Origin: Acidimicrobiaceae bacterium
GTDB taxonomy: Bacteria; Actinomycetota; Acidimicrobiia; Acidimicrobiales; Ilumatobacteraceae
Assembly: GCA_020637295.1 (NCBI GenBank)
Contig: JACJWF010000010.1
Coordinates: 62,001 to 126,000, forward strand
Reading direction: 5' to 3'
DNA length: 64,000 nucleotides
Part shown: one piece after another, positions 21,760 to 29,035 of the stretch
Layout of the letters: each line of letters opens with the position of its first letter
Position numbering within the stretch: position 1 is the first letter of the stretch
The notes under the pieces: model-generated
What the model saw: only the letters and a program-made list of their open reading frames with translations
The model's database searches: none
What the model was told of the DNA's origin: nothing
Made by a program: the position numbers and the translations under genes

Positions 21760-22692
21760 ATGATGACGGTCGGTCGCACAAGGTCTGCCGCTGCCGTGGT
21801 GCTCTGCCTGGCGGTGACGACGTCGTCATGCAGTCCCAGCGGACCTCGCCCGTACGAGCCGGGTGAGATCAGCAGCATCGAACTCGAGTCGTGGACGTCC
21901 GCCGAGATCCTCATCGACGGGGACACGTTCAGCGATGCCGAAATGAGCTGCATCGATCGCGTCGGCGCAGGCCTTGACCCCGACGTTCTGCGTTCGGGGT
22001 TGGCGAGTTCCTTCGCCGACTCGCCTCCCGAGGTGCAGCGCTTCATGACCAGCTACTTCGACGGCTGTCTCACTGACGAGCACATGCAGCGGTGGTTCTA
22101 CACCGACATGGTGAAGCAACGCGACCTGGGGCTGTCCGAGGGCGAGGCCGCGTGCTTGTCGTCCAGCGTGGTCGACCTGGTTCGTGAACACGGCTTCGCG
22201 GCCGTCTTCGTCGATCGATCTGACTCGATCGCGGCGGATCTCACCGCGCGGCGGCGTGCGTGTGGAATCGGCCCAGCGAAGGTTCACCTCGGGTCGGATG
22301 CCTTTCACGACTCCGGCGGGTGCAACCAGGCGTCGTTCTGGGCGGTCGACGAAACGGGAACCCTGGCCCTCTGGCTGTCCATCTCGATCGGCGACCGACG
22401 CGACTTCCAGGAGACGATCGAGCTCCCGGTGCCCTCGCCGTCCCTCATCGAGCTCACCCGTGGCGTCAATCTGCGCCAGGGGCTGTGCGGCGATGCCGTG
22501 GACGAGTCCTACGAGGAGCACTCGTCCACCCACCCGGTGTCCGGCACGCTCGTGCTGCACATCGGCCCGACGCCCGCCGAGGGCTGCGGGACCAGCGGCG
22601 AGCTCGAACTCCGAGATGTCACCTTCGACGACGGCACCGTGATCGACGACTACACCATCAGCACCGACGCGATCGGGTGCTTCGCCGGCTGA
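21760..22692 (+). CDS. Putative secreted lipoprotein, unknown function
   Basis: A 310-residue protein with a signal peptide (MMTVGRTRSAAAVVLCLAVTTSSC) whose TSSC end could be a lipobox, although the -3 position is Thr rather than the preferred Leu. The mature part has two similar blocks containing D-x-F/L-S-x-x-E-x-x-C-L/I: SDAEMSCIDRVG and SEGEAACLSSSV, each followed by a stretch ending in C (about 45-165). That suggests a duplicated disulfide-containing domain. The C-terminal half is a beta-rich, Cys-containing region. I do not recognise a family. GGAG lies a few bases before the start. Confidence 0.7.
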   Translation: MMTVGRTRSAAAVVLCLAVTTSSCSPSGPRPYEPGEISSIELESWTSAEILIDGDTFSDAEMSCIDRVGAGLDPDVLRSGLASSFADSPPEVQRFMTSYFDGCLTDEHMQRWFYTDMVKQRDLGLSEGEAACLSSSVVDLVREHGFAAVFVDRSDSIAADLTARRRACGIGPAKVHLGSDAFHDSGGCNQASFWAVDETGTLALWLSISIGDRRDFQETIELPVPSPSLIELTRGVNLRQGLCGDAVDESYEEHSSTHPVSGTLVLHIGPTPAEGCGTSGELELRDVTFDDGTVIDDYTISTDAIGCFAG

Positions 22693-22804
22693 CCGAAGAC
22701 GCCCAGCGCCACAACGGGGGCTGTAGCAGATGGTCCCGCTGGGGTTGCTCGTCAACACTGCGGCGCATCGGCCCGCCGGCGCGCCTCACGCGGGCGCGCT
22801 GAGG

Positions 22805-24067
22805 TCAGGCGGCGGGGCCGATTTCGGTGCCGTCGGGGCGGTAGGTGTGCCAGACACCGTTGGGGCCGCGGCGGAGCCGGTAGCCGCGGTTCTTCGTCCG
22901 GTCATGCCGTGGGCATAAGGGCCCGCCGTTGGTGGTGGCGGTGGGGCCGCCGTGTTGCCAGTCCACCGTGTGGTCGGCGTTGCACACGTTCGATGAGGTG
23001 TCACATCCGACCCAGGTACATCGCGGCGAATGCAACATGACCGCATCCCTGGCCGCACCGGTGAACAACCTTCGTCGTCGTCCGTAGTCGATGACGTTGC
23101 CGGCTCCGTCGACCACGACGCGGCGGACCCAGCCGCCGATCGCGGCACGCAACGCGTGTTGTGGGTCGACGAGGGTGCCGGTGGACGTCTCACTGCGCCG
23201 GTGTTCCATCGGGACCTGCCCGAACAGCCGGTCCTCGGTCTGGGGCAGGAGGTTCCAGTCGCGGGTGAGGACGTCTTCGAACGTGGTGACGTCCATGATC
23301 AGGTTGAGGACCGGTTCGGGTGTCTTGCTGTCGGCGGGGGCGCCGGCGGCGGTGCGGAAGATCTTCAACAACGCGTCCCACCGTCGCTGCCCCGCCGTGC
23401 GCGGCAGGTCGGACGTGGCCTCAGTGGCGATGTCGAGGTCGTCGAGGAACTCGGCCTGGGTGAACTGGTCCCAGATCTCCTTCAGTTCGGCACTGTCGAG
23501 GCTGCCGCCGTTGCCGGACAGGTGGCCGATGCCGTCACGGATGGTGATCCCCGCCTGGCGTGTTTCGTGGGCGAGTTCGGCGTCGTGGTGGGCGCCGTCG
23601 AAGTCGGCGAGCATCTCCCACCGCCTGACACACCGCCGGAAGTCCGCGTACTCCAGATCGTGGGCCTGGCGGGTCAACAACTCGATGTGATCCTGCAGCT
23701 GGTCACCACAGCGCGGGTTCGCCCGAGCCCTGGCCAGGTCGTGGGCTTGGGCGACACCGATCGTGCCGTTCCCCAGCAGGTCCACCACATCGGGCAGGTC
23801 GACCATGAGCCGGCCGGTGCGGACCAGGTGGGAGATCTCGGCTTCGGACATGCGGGCTTCGGCACGCAGCACGGCCCGCACCGACGAGTGACCATCCTCT
23901 TCGAACAGCCCCGCCTCCGAGATCGCCTGGACCGTCACGGCGAGCTCGGCCTCCACACGCCGCCGTAGGGCTTCCAACTCGCGGACCCGCGCTACCTGGC
24001 CCACATAGGCCATCGACCCGACCTCTGCGGCCACACAGGCCCCGGAGAAGCGGTTGGTCAGGTCCAT
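22805..24067 (-). CDS. DUF222/HNH endonuclease-like protein (13E12 repeat type), SOS-controlled
   Basis: A 420-residue protein. The N-terminal part (about 20-300) is the DUF222 helical domain found in the mycobacterial 13E12 repeat family, with RRRVEAELAVTVQAISEAG and the segment LARARANPRCGDQLQDH. The C-terminus has an HNH nuclease: CTWVGCDTSS, NADHTVDWQHGGPTATTNGG, LCPRHDRTKNRGYR. These are often called HNH signature proteins and their biological role is not settled. ATG 24067 is chosen over GTG 24073 because TAGTGT lies 6 nt upstream of it. A near-perfect LexA box lies directly upstream of that -10 box, so induction on DNA damage is likely. Confidence 0.88.
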   Translation of the reverse strand: MDLTNRFSGACVAAEVGSMAYVGQVARVRELEALRRRVEAELAVTVQAISEAGLFEEDGHSSVRAVLRAEARMSEAEISHLVRTGRLMVDLPDVVDLLGNGTIGVAQAHDLARARANPRCGDQLQDHIELLTRQAHDLEYADFRRCVRRWEMLADFDGAHHDAELAHETRQAGITIRDGIGHLSGNGGSLDSAELKEIWDQFTQAEFLDDLDIATEATSDLPRTAGQRRWDALLKIFRTAAGAPADSKTPEPVLNLIMDVTTFEDVLTRDWNLLPQTEDRLFGQVPMEHRRSETSTGTLVDPQHALRAAIGGWVRRVVVDGAGNVIDYGRRRRLFTGAARDAVMLHSPRCTWVGCDTSSNVCNADHTVDWQHGGPTATTNGGPLCPRHDRTKNRGYRLRRGPNGVWHTYRPDGTEIGPAA

Positions 24068-24073
24068 ACCCAC

Positions 24074-24079
24074 ACACTA
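24074..24079 (-). promoter_or_regulatory. -10 box (TAGTGT) of the HNH gene
   Basis: On the minus strand TAGTGT ends 6 nt before ATG 24067 and begins directly after the SOS box. Confidence 0.5.
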
Positions 24080-24095
24080 CCGAACGTATGTTCGA
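24080..24095 (-). promoter_or_regulatory. LexA (SOS) box
   Basis: CCGAAC-GTAT-GTTCGA (plus strand) fits the mycobacterial LexA consensus TCGAAC-N4-GTTCGA at 11 of 12 fixed bases. It abuts the -10 box of the HNH gene, where bound LexA would block polymerase. Confidence 0.75.
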
Positions 24096-24194
24096 TAATC
24101 AACCCGAAACCAAGAAATCTCCGCAGAAATCTTGGCCACTACCAGGCGCGACGTCCATCGGGCGCCGATGCGACCGTTGGGTCGATGCGGTCGG

Positions 24195-24452
24195 TCAGTG
24201 TTTCCGGCGCGGTGCGAGTCGAGCGGCTCCCGCCGCGAGCGCGAGACCTGCGGCGACGAACAGCACGATGCGACCGGAGTGGTTGGCCAGCGGACCGACG
24301 TTCACCAGAAGGGTCCACCCGAGGAACACCGCCAGGCCCAGAGCAGTCGCCCGGACCTTCCAGCCAGCGGAGCTCGCTCGATCGAACACGACCCGCACGC
24401 TAGTGACATCGCGCTCGCTGCCGAGCGGACGGGTGGTGACGGCGGGCGTCAT
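24195..24452 (-). CDS. Small two-helix membrane protein
   Basis: An 85-residue protein with two predicted membrane helices, about 36-53 (ALGLAVFLGWTLLVNVG) and 62-78 (IVLFVAAGLALAAGAARL), and a basic tail (APRRKH). I do not recognise it. It starts 9 nt after the stop of the larger membrane protein gene upstream and is probably co-transcribed with it. The start may be a few codons further in, as the first 30 residues are not hydrophobic. Confidence 0.6.
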   Translation of the reverse strand: MTPAVTTRPLGSERDVTSVRVVFDRASSAGWKVRATALGLAVFLGWTLLVNVGPLANHSGRIVLFVAAGLALAAGAARLAPRRKH

Positions 24453-24461
24453 GCCAACACG

Positions 24462-25217
24462 TCAGCCTGCGGGAGCGGGAGCCGGGGCACCATCCCGCAC
24501 GACCGCGGGCACCGGGCGGCGGGCGGTGGTGGACGTCACGAGGAAGCCGGCGAACAAGACGGCGATGCCGACCAGCAGCGTGACCGCGAACGCACGGTCC
24601 TTGCCCAGCCGGCCGGCGAGGGTGCCGCTGGCACTGAGGATCAGCGTGCCGGCGGCGATCAGCACATTGCCGACGGCCAGCCGGCGCGGCGCCGTCACCG
24701 TGCGGGCCGCGCCGAGCGACGGCACCCGGCCGCGCCAGACACGCCAGGCGCTCCACACCGCCCCGCCGATGATGACCACCGCGGCGACCCCCGACCCGAC
24801 GGCGGCCAGCACCCGGGGGGTGACACCGAAGACGTCCTTGCCGGTGGGCATCTCGCCCCGCCCGATGGCAACTCGGGTCGGCGCAGTGAGGATGACCCCC
24901 ACGCTGAACCCGCTGAGCAGCACCAGCCAGGCGCGCACGCGGTGGCCGACCTCCGGCCCGGCCAGCAGGTAGACCGTGCCGAGCGCCAGCCACGGCACGT
25001 TCAGCACCGCGCCCGCCAGGTAGAAGACGCGGAACGCGCCCAGCCCCCAGCCGACGGACTCCGCCCACCACAGCGCCGCCGACCCGAGGGCGAAGAGCGC
25101 GAGCGACACGGTCCACGCCAGCTCGTGGGGGCGTCGCCGCCGCAGCCAGCGGTCCAGGGTGCTCAGGCAGAACGCCAGCGCCACCAACGTGGCAGCGGCA
25201 GCAAGGGCGGCGTTCAT
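24462..25217 (-). CDS. Multi-pass membrane protein, unknown function
   Basis: A 251-residue protein with about seven hydrophobic helices, beginning MNAALAAAATLVALAFCLSTL and including FRVFYLAGAVLNVPWLALGTVYLL, VRAWLVLLSGFSVGVIL and VLIAAGTLILSAS. Arg-rich loops (DRWLRRRRPHE) suggest positive-inside topology. It resembles uncharacterised actinobacterial membrane proteins with no assigned activity. ATG 25217 is chosen because TAGCCT lies 8 nt upstream. It diverges from rex; the spacer of about 130 bp holds the Rex box. Confidence 0.7.
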   Translation of the reverse strand: MNAALAAAATLVALAFCLSTLDRWLRRRRPHELAWTVSLALFALGSAALWWAESVGWGLGAFRVFYLAGAVLNVPWLALGTVYLLAGPEVGHRVRAWLVLLSGFSVGVILTAPTRVAIGRGEMPTGKDVFGVTPRVLAAVGSGVAAVVIIGGAVWSAWRVWRGRVPSLGAARTVTAPRRLAVGNVLIAAGTLILSASGTLAGRLGKDRAFAVTLLVGIAVLFAGFLVTSTTARRPVPAVVRDGAPAPAPAG

Positions 25218-25225
25218 CGACGGGC

Positions 25226-25231
25226 AGGCTA
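25226..25231 (-). promoter_or_regulatory. -10 box (TAGCCT) of the multi-pass membrane protein gene
   Basis: On the minus strand TAGCCT ends 8 nt before ATG 25217. Confidence 0.45.
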
Positions 25232-25311
25232 CGGCAGCCCGCGGGCGCACGTCACCGCGTCACCACGGACCCCTGCGACGGCTCTCACACCCGGCTCTTA
25301 CCGCACGGGCT

Positions 25312-25330
25312 TTGTGAACGTGTGCACGAA
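25312..25330 (+). promoter_or_regulatory. Rex operator (ROP) upstream of rex
   Basis: TTGTGAA-CGTG-TGCACGAA matches the Rex site TTGTGAA-N4-TTCACAA perfectly in the left arm and at 5 of 7 bases in the right arm. It lies just upstream of TAACGT (25335-25340), so bound Rex would cover the rex-hemA-hemC-hemD promoter. Confidence 0.65.
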
Positions 25331-25334
25331 TGCC

Positions 25335-25340
25335 TAACGT
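25335..25340 (+). promoter_or_regulatory. -10 box (TAACGT) of rex
   Basis: TAACGT lies 10 nt before ATG 25351. An upstream in-frame ATG at 25330 falls inside the operator and before this box, so 25351 is the better start. Confidence 0.45.
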
Positions 25341-25350
25341 TGATGCCGTC

Positions 25351-26049
25351 ATGCCCCCCGAACGCAACCGTCGCCGCATCCCCGATGCCACCGTGTCCCG
25401 GCTGCCGGTGTACCTGCGGATCCTCGGCGAGCAGGCGGACGAGGGCGTGGACAGCATCTCCAGCGAGCGCCTGGCCGAACTGGCCGGCGTGAACGCGGCC
25501 AAGGTGCGCAAGGACCTCAGCTACCTCGGCAGCTATGGCACCCGCGGCGTCGGCTACGAGGTGGGCTACCTCGTGTATCAGATCCGCCGCGAACTCGGCC
25601 TCACCCACGACTGGCCCGTGGTCATCGTCGGCGCCGGCAACCTCGGCCAGGCCCTCGCCGGCTACGGCGGGTTCGGTGAGCGTGGCTTCCCCGTCGCCGG
25701 TGTGGTGGACGTGGACCCCGCCAAGGTCGGCACGGTGCTCGGCGGTGTGCGCGTCCGGCACATCGACGAACTGCCCCAGATCGTGCAGACCAAGCGGGTC
25801 AACATCGGCGTCGTCGCCACCCCGCCCCATGCCGCGCAGGATGCTGCGGAGCGGCTGGTCGCCGCCGGTGTCACCAGCATCCTCAACTTCGCCCCGGTGG
25901 TGCTGGCGGTGCCCCGGGCCATCGAGGTGCGCAAGGTGGACCTGGCGGTGGAGTTGCAGATCCTCAGCTACCACGAGCAGCGCAAGGCCAGCCTGCACGC
26001 CGTCCCCGGTGCTGGCGCCGGTGCCGTCTCCCGCCCGGCGAGCGCGTAG
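25351..26049 (+). CDS. rex: Redox-sensing transcriptional repressor Rex
   Basis: A 232-residue repressor that senses the NADH/NAD+ ratio. The winged helix is RIPDATVSRLPVYLRILGEQ with SSERLAELAGVNAAKVRKDLSYLGSYGTRG (about 10-60), and the Rossmann NAD(H)-binding motif is VVIVGAGNLGQALAGYGGF. HIDELPQIV and INFAPVVL-like segments (ILNFAPVVLAVP) finish the domain. It heads the hemA-hemC-hemD group as in Streptomyces, coupling heme and respiration genes to redox state. A Rex box upstream indicates autoregulation. Confidence 0.95.
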   Translation: MPPERNRRRIPDATVSRLPVYLRILGEQADEGVDSISSERLAELAGVNAAKVRKDLSYLGSYGTRGVGYEVGYLVYQIRRELGLTHDWPVVIVGAGNLGQALAGYGGFGERGFPVAGVVDVDPAKVGTVLGGVRVRHIDELPQIVQTKRVNIGVVATPPHAAQDAAERLVAAGVTSILNFAPVVLAVPRAIEVRKVDLAVELQILSYHEQRKASLHAVPGAGAGAVSRPASA

Positions 26050-26052
26050 GGT
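26047..26052 (+). promoter_or_regulatory. Possible internal -10 box (TAGGGT) before hemA
   Basis: TAGGGT begins with the rex stop codon and lies 9 nt before hemA ATG 26062. It may let hemA be transcribed independently of Rex. Confidence 0.35.
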
Positions 26053-26061
26053 GGTCGCCGC

Positions 26062-27321
26062 ATGAGCATCGTGGTCATCGGTGTCAACCACCGCACGGGC
26101 CCCATCGCCCTGCTGGAGCGCGTGTCGCTCGCCGGCGAGGCGCTGTGCAAGGCCGTCACAGGCCTCGTCAGCCGCGCCAACATCCGCGAGGCCGCCATCC
26201 TCTCCACGTGCAACCGCACCGAGGTCTATGCCGTGGCGGAGCGCTTCCACGGCGCCTACGCCGACATCCGCGACTTCTTCTGCGAGCTCGGCGGTCTGCA
26301 GCCCGACGAACTGCACCCTCACCTCTACAGCCAGCACGACGACGCCGCCGTCGCCCACCTGTTCGAGGTGGCCGCCGGGCTGGACAGCGATGTGCTCGGC
26401 GAGAGCGAGATCCTCGGCCAGGTCCGTGGTGCATGGGAGACCGCCCAGGCCGAAGGTGGCGCCAAGGCCACGCTCAACCTGCTGTTCCGCCACGCCGTAG
26501 AAACCGGCAAGCGGGCCCGCACCGAGACCTCCATCGGCCGCCACACCGCCTCGGTGTCGCACGCGGCAGTGGAGATGGCCAACGAGCGGCTCGGCTCCAT
26601 CGCCGGGAGGCGGGTCCTCGTGGTCGGCGCCGGCGAGATGGGTGAAGGCGTGGCCGTCGCCCTCGTGGGCGCCGGTGCCACGGACATCGTCGTCACCAAC
26701 CGCACCGAGGCCCGGGCGATGCAACTGGCCCAGCGGGTGGGCGGCACGATCGTGCCGTTCAGCGATCTCGGCGACGCGCTCTCCACCGCCGACGTGCTGC
26801 TGACCTGCACTGGTGCCGGCTCCATCGTCATCGACCACGACCTCGTCGCCGCCGCCCGGCGCAACACCACCAACCCGCTCCTGGTGGTGGACATCGCCGT
26901 GCCCCGCGACGTGGCCGCCGATGTCGTGGAGGCTGGCAACGTCACCCTCCTCAACCTCGATGACCTGCGCGACTGGGCCGCCCGCGGCCTGGCCCTCCGG
27001 GCGGCGGAGGCGGAGCGGGTGCGGGCCATCGTGGCCGAGGAGGTCGAGCGCTTCGGGCAGGAGTCCACCGCCCGCCAGGCGGCGCCGCTGGTGGCCCAAC
27101 TGCACGAGAAGGGCGAGGCCGTCCGCCAGGCGGAGCTGGAGCGCTTCGCCAACCGGCTGGCCTCGCTGGAGCCCGGCCAGCGTGACGCCGTCGAGGCCGT
27201 CACCCGCGGCATCGTCGCCAAGCTCCTGCACCAGATGTCGGTGCGCCTGAAGGAAGACGCCGGCAGCCCGCAGGGCGAGCGCAACTCGGCCGCCGTCCGC
27301 GACCTGTTCGACCTCGGCTGA
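26062..27321 (+). CDS. hemA: Glutamyl-tRNA reductase
   Basis: A 419-residue enzyme of the C5 heme pathway, reducing glutamyl-tRNA(Glu) to glutamate-1-semialdehyde with NADPH. The catalytic Cys is in AILSTCNRTEVYA, the substrate-binding segment is DSDVLGESEILGQVRGAW, and the NADPH domain has VLVVGAGEMGEGVAVALVGAG. A C-terminal dimerisation helix follows (about 320-400). Position 12 nt after rex and before hemC fits the classic actinobacterial hem cluster. Confidence 0.96.
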   Translation: MSIVVIGVNHRTGPIALLERVSLAGEALCKAVTGLVSRANIREAAILSTCNRTEVYAVAERFHGAYADIRDFFCELGGLQPDELHPHLYSQHDDAAVAHLFEVAAGLDSDVLGESEILGQVRGAWETAQAEGGAKATLNLLFRHAVETGKRARTETSIGRHTASVSHAAVEMANERLGSIAGRRVLVVGAGEMGEGVAVALVGAGATDIVVTNRTEARAMQLAQRVGGTIVPFSDLGDALSTADVLLTCTGAGSIVIDHDLVAAARRNTTNPLLVVDIAVPRDVAADVVEAGNVTLLNLDDLRDWAARGLALRAAEAERVRAIVAEEVERFGQESTARQAAPLVAQLHEKGEAVRQAELERFANRLASLEPGQRDAVEAVTRGIVAKLLHQMSVRLKEDAGSPQGERNSAAVRDLFDLG

Positions 27322-27344
27322 CGCCGGCGGGCCCACCCGACGCC

Positions 27345-28247
27345 ATGCTCCTCCGCCTCGCCACCCGCGGCAGCGCCCAGGCCACCGCGCAGAGCACCGC
27401 CGTCGCCGACGCCCTCCGCGCCGCCCACCCCGGCCTGGACGTGCAGCTCGTGTTCGTGGAGACCCTCGGCGATCAGCGCGCCGACGTGCCGCTGCACACG
27501 ATGGGTGGCCAGGGCGTGTTCGTGAAGGAGGTCCAGCGGGCTGTGCTGGACGGCCACGCCGACCTCGCCGTGCACAGCGCCAAGGATCTCCCCAGCATCA
27601 CCGCCGACGGCCTGCACCTGGCGGCGTTCTGTGCCCGCCGCGACCCGCGTGATGCGCTGGTCGGCAGCACGCTCGCCGACCTCCCGCCGGGTGCCACCGT
27701 GGCCACCGGCTCCGTGCGCCGCCGGGCCCTCCTGGCTGCGGAACGGCCGGACCTGCAGTTCGTGGAGCTGCGCGGCAACATCCAGACCCGCCTGTCCAAG
27801 CTGCCGGAGGGTGGCGCCCTGGTCATGGCAGTGGCCGCCCTCCAGATCCTCGGCCTCACCGACCGCATCGCCGAGGCGTTGGAGGTGGACCGCATGGTGC
27901 CCGCCCCCGGCCAGGGGTGCGTCGCCATCGAGTGCCGCGCCGGCGACGCGGCCACCGCCGCGCTGCTGGCCGCCGTCGACCACGCACCCACCCGCGAGGC
28001 GGTCACGGCAGAGCGAGCCTTCCTGGCCGAGCTCGGCACCGGGTGCTCCCTGCCGGTGGCGGTGCACGCGGAGCGGGTGGACGGCGACCTCCTGCTGCAC
28101 GGCTTCCTGGCCGACCCGGCCACGGGGCGCACGGCGCGCGCCGTCGCCTCCCTCGCTATCGACCCTGCCGAACGCCTGAGCGAGGCTGCCACCGTCGCCC
28201 GCGACCTGCAGGCCGCCCTCGCCGCCGGCGGCGCCGCGGAGGCCTGA
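27345..28247 (+). CDS. hemC: Hydroxymethylbilane synthase (porphobilinogen deaminase)
   Basis: A 300-residue enzyme joining four porphobilinogens into hydroxymethylbilane. Signature segments are ATRGSAQATAQ, TLGDQRADVPLHTMGGQGVFVKEVQRAV, DLAVHSAKDLP and GSVRRRALL (Arg residues that hold the growing chain). The dipyrromethane cofactor Cys is in LGTGCSLPVAVHAE. It lies 23 nt after hemA and 3 nt before hemD. Confidence 0.96.
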   Translation: MLLRLATRGSAQATAQSTAVADALRAAHPGLDVQLVFVETLGDQRADVPLHTMGGQGVFVKEVQRAVLDGHADLAVHSAKDLPSITADGLHLAAFCARRDPRDALVGSTLADLPPGATVATGSVRRRALLAAERPDLQFVELRGNIQTRLSKLPEGGALVMAVAALQILGLTDRIAEALEVDRMVPAPGQGCVAIECRAGDAATAALLAAVDHAPTREAVTAERAFLAELGTGCSLPVAVHAERVDGDLLLHGFLADPATGRTARAVASLAIDPAERLSEAATVARDLQAALAAGGAAEA

Positions 28248-28250
28248 ACG

Positions 28251-28988
28251 GTGGGCGCGCTGGACGGCCGCCGGGTGGTGGTCACCCGCGCCGCCGACCA
28301 GGCCGACCACCTGGCCGGCCTGCTGCGCGCCCGTGGCGCCGAGCCGGTGGTGGTGCCGCTCATCGAGATCCAACCGGTGGCGGGCGGTGTGGCAGCGCTC
28401 ACCGCGCACCTGGCGGCCGGCCTGGACGGTATCGACTGGGTGGCGGTCACCTCACCGAACGGAGCCGGCGCCCTGCTGGCTGCGGCCGGAGCGGCGCCGT
28501 CCGTGCCGGCGCGGATCGCCGCCGTCGGGGACGCCACCGCGCAGGTGCTCCGCGACGCCGGCCTGCAGGTGGACCTCGTGCCCGCGGTGCAGCGGGCCGA
28601 CGGCCTGGTGGCGGAGTTCCCCGCCGGCCCGGGCCGGGTGCTGGTCGTCCAGGCCGTGGACGCCGAGCCGGCGCTGGCCGATGGCCTGGTGGCGAAGGGG
28701 TGGCACGTCATCCCGGTGGCCCCGTACCGCAGCGTGCCGGCGCGTCCCCCGGCCGCGCTCCAACTGGCCGCCCTGGCCGCCGATGCCGTGCTGTTCGCCA
28801 GCGGTTCGGCGGCCACGGCCTGGGTGGCCGTGTTCGGCACCACCACGCCGCCCCTGGTGGTGGCCATCGGCCCCCGCACTGCGGCTGCCGCCGCCACCGC
28901 CGGCCTCAAGATCGACCTCGTCGCGGCCGATCATTCAATGCCGGGTTTGGTGGCGGCATTGGAGTCGCACCTCTCCACCCTGGAGTAG
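28251..28988 (+). CDS. hemD: Uroporphyrinogen-III synthase
   Basis: A 245-residue enzyme that cyclises hydroxymethylbilane with inversion of ring D. The sequence is poorly conserved across the family, but the order hemC-hemD and the blocks RVVVTRAADQADHLAGLLRARGAEP, IDWVAVTSPNGA, VLFASGSAATAWV and AIGPRTAAAA are diagnostic of the two-lobed fold. Start is GTG, 3 nt after hemC, indicating coupling. The standalone domain lacks the methyltransferase fusion seen in some actinobacteria. Confidence 0.92.
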   Translation: MGALDGRRVVVTRAADQADHLAGLLRARGAEPVVVPLIEIQPVAGGVAALTAHLAAGLDGIDWVAVTSPNGAGALLAAAGAAPSVPARIAAVGDATAQVLRDAGLQVDLVPAVQRADGLVAEFPAGPGRVLVVQAVDAEPALADGLVAKGWHVIPVAPYRSVPARPPAALQLAALAADAVLFASGSAATAWVAVFGTTTPPLVVAIGPRTAAAAATAGLKIDLVAADHSMPGLVAALESHLSTLE

Positions 28989-29035
28989 GATCCGCACCGC
29001 TCGCCCATCCCGGTGGAGCGTCGACAGCACACAGC

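Noticed and set aside
25285..27336. A 683-codon open frame on the minus strand
   Set aside because: It is antisense to rex and hemA, both identified with catalytic or binding motifs.
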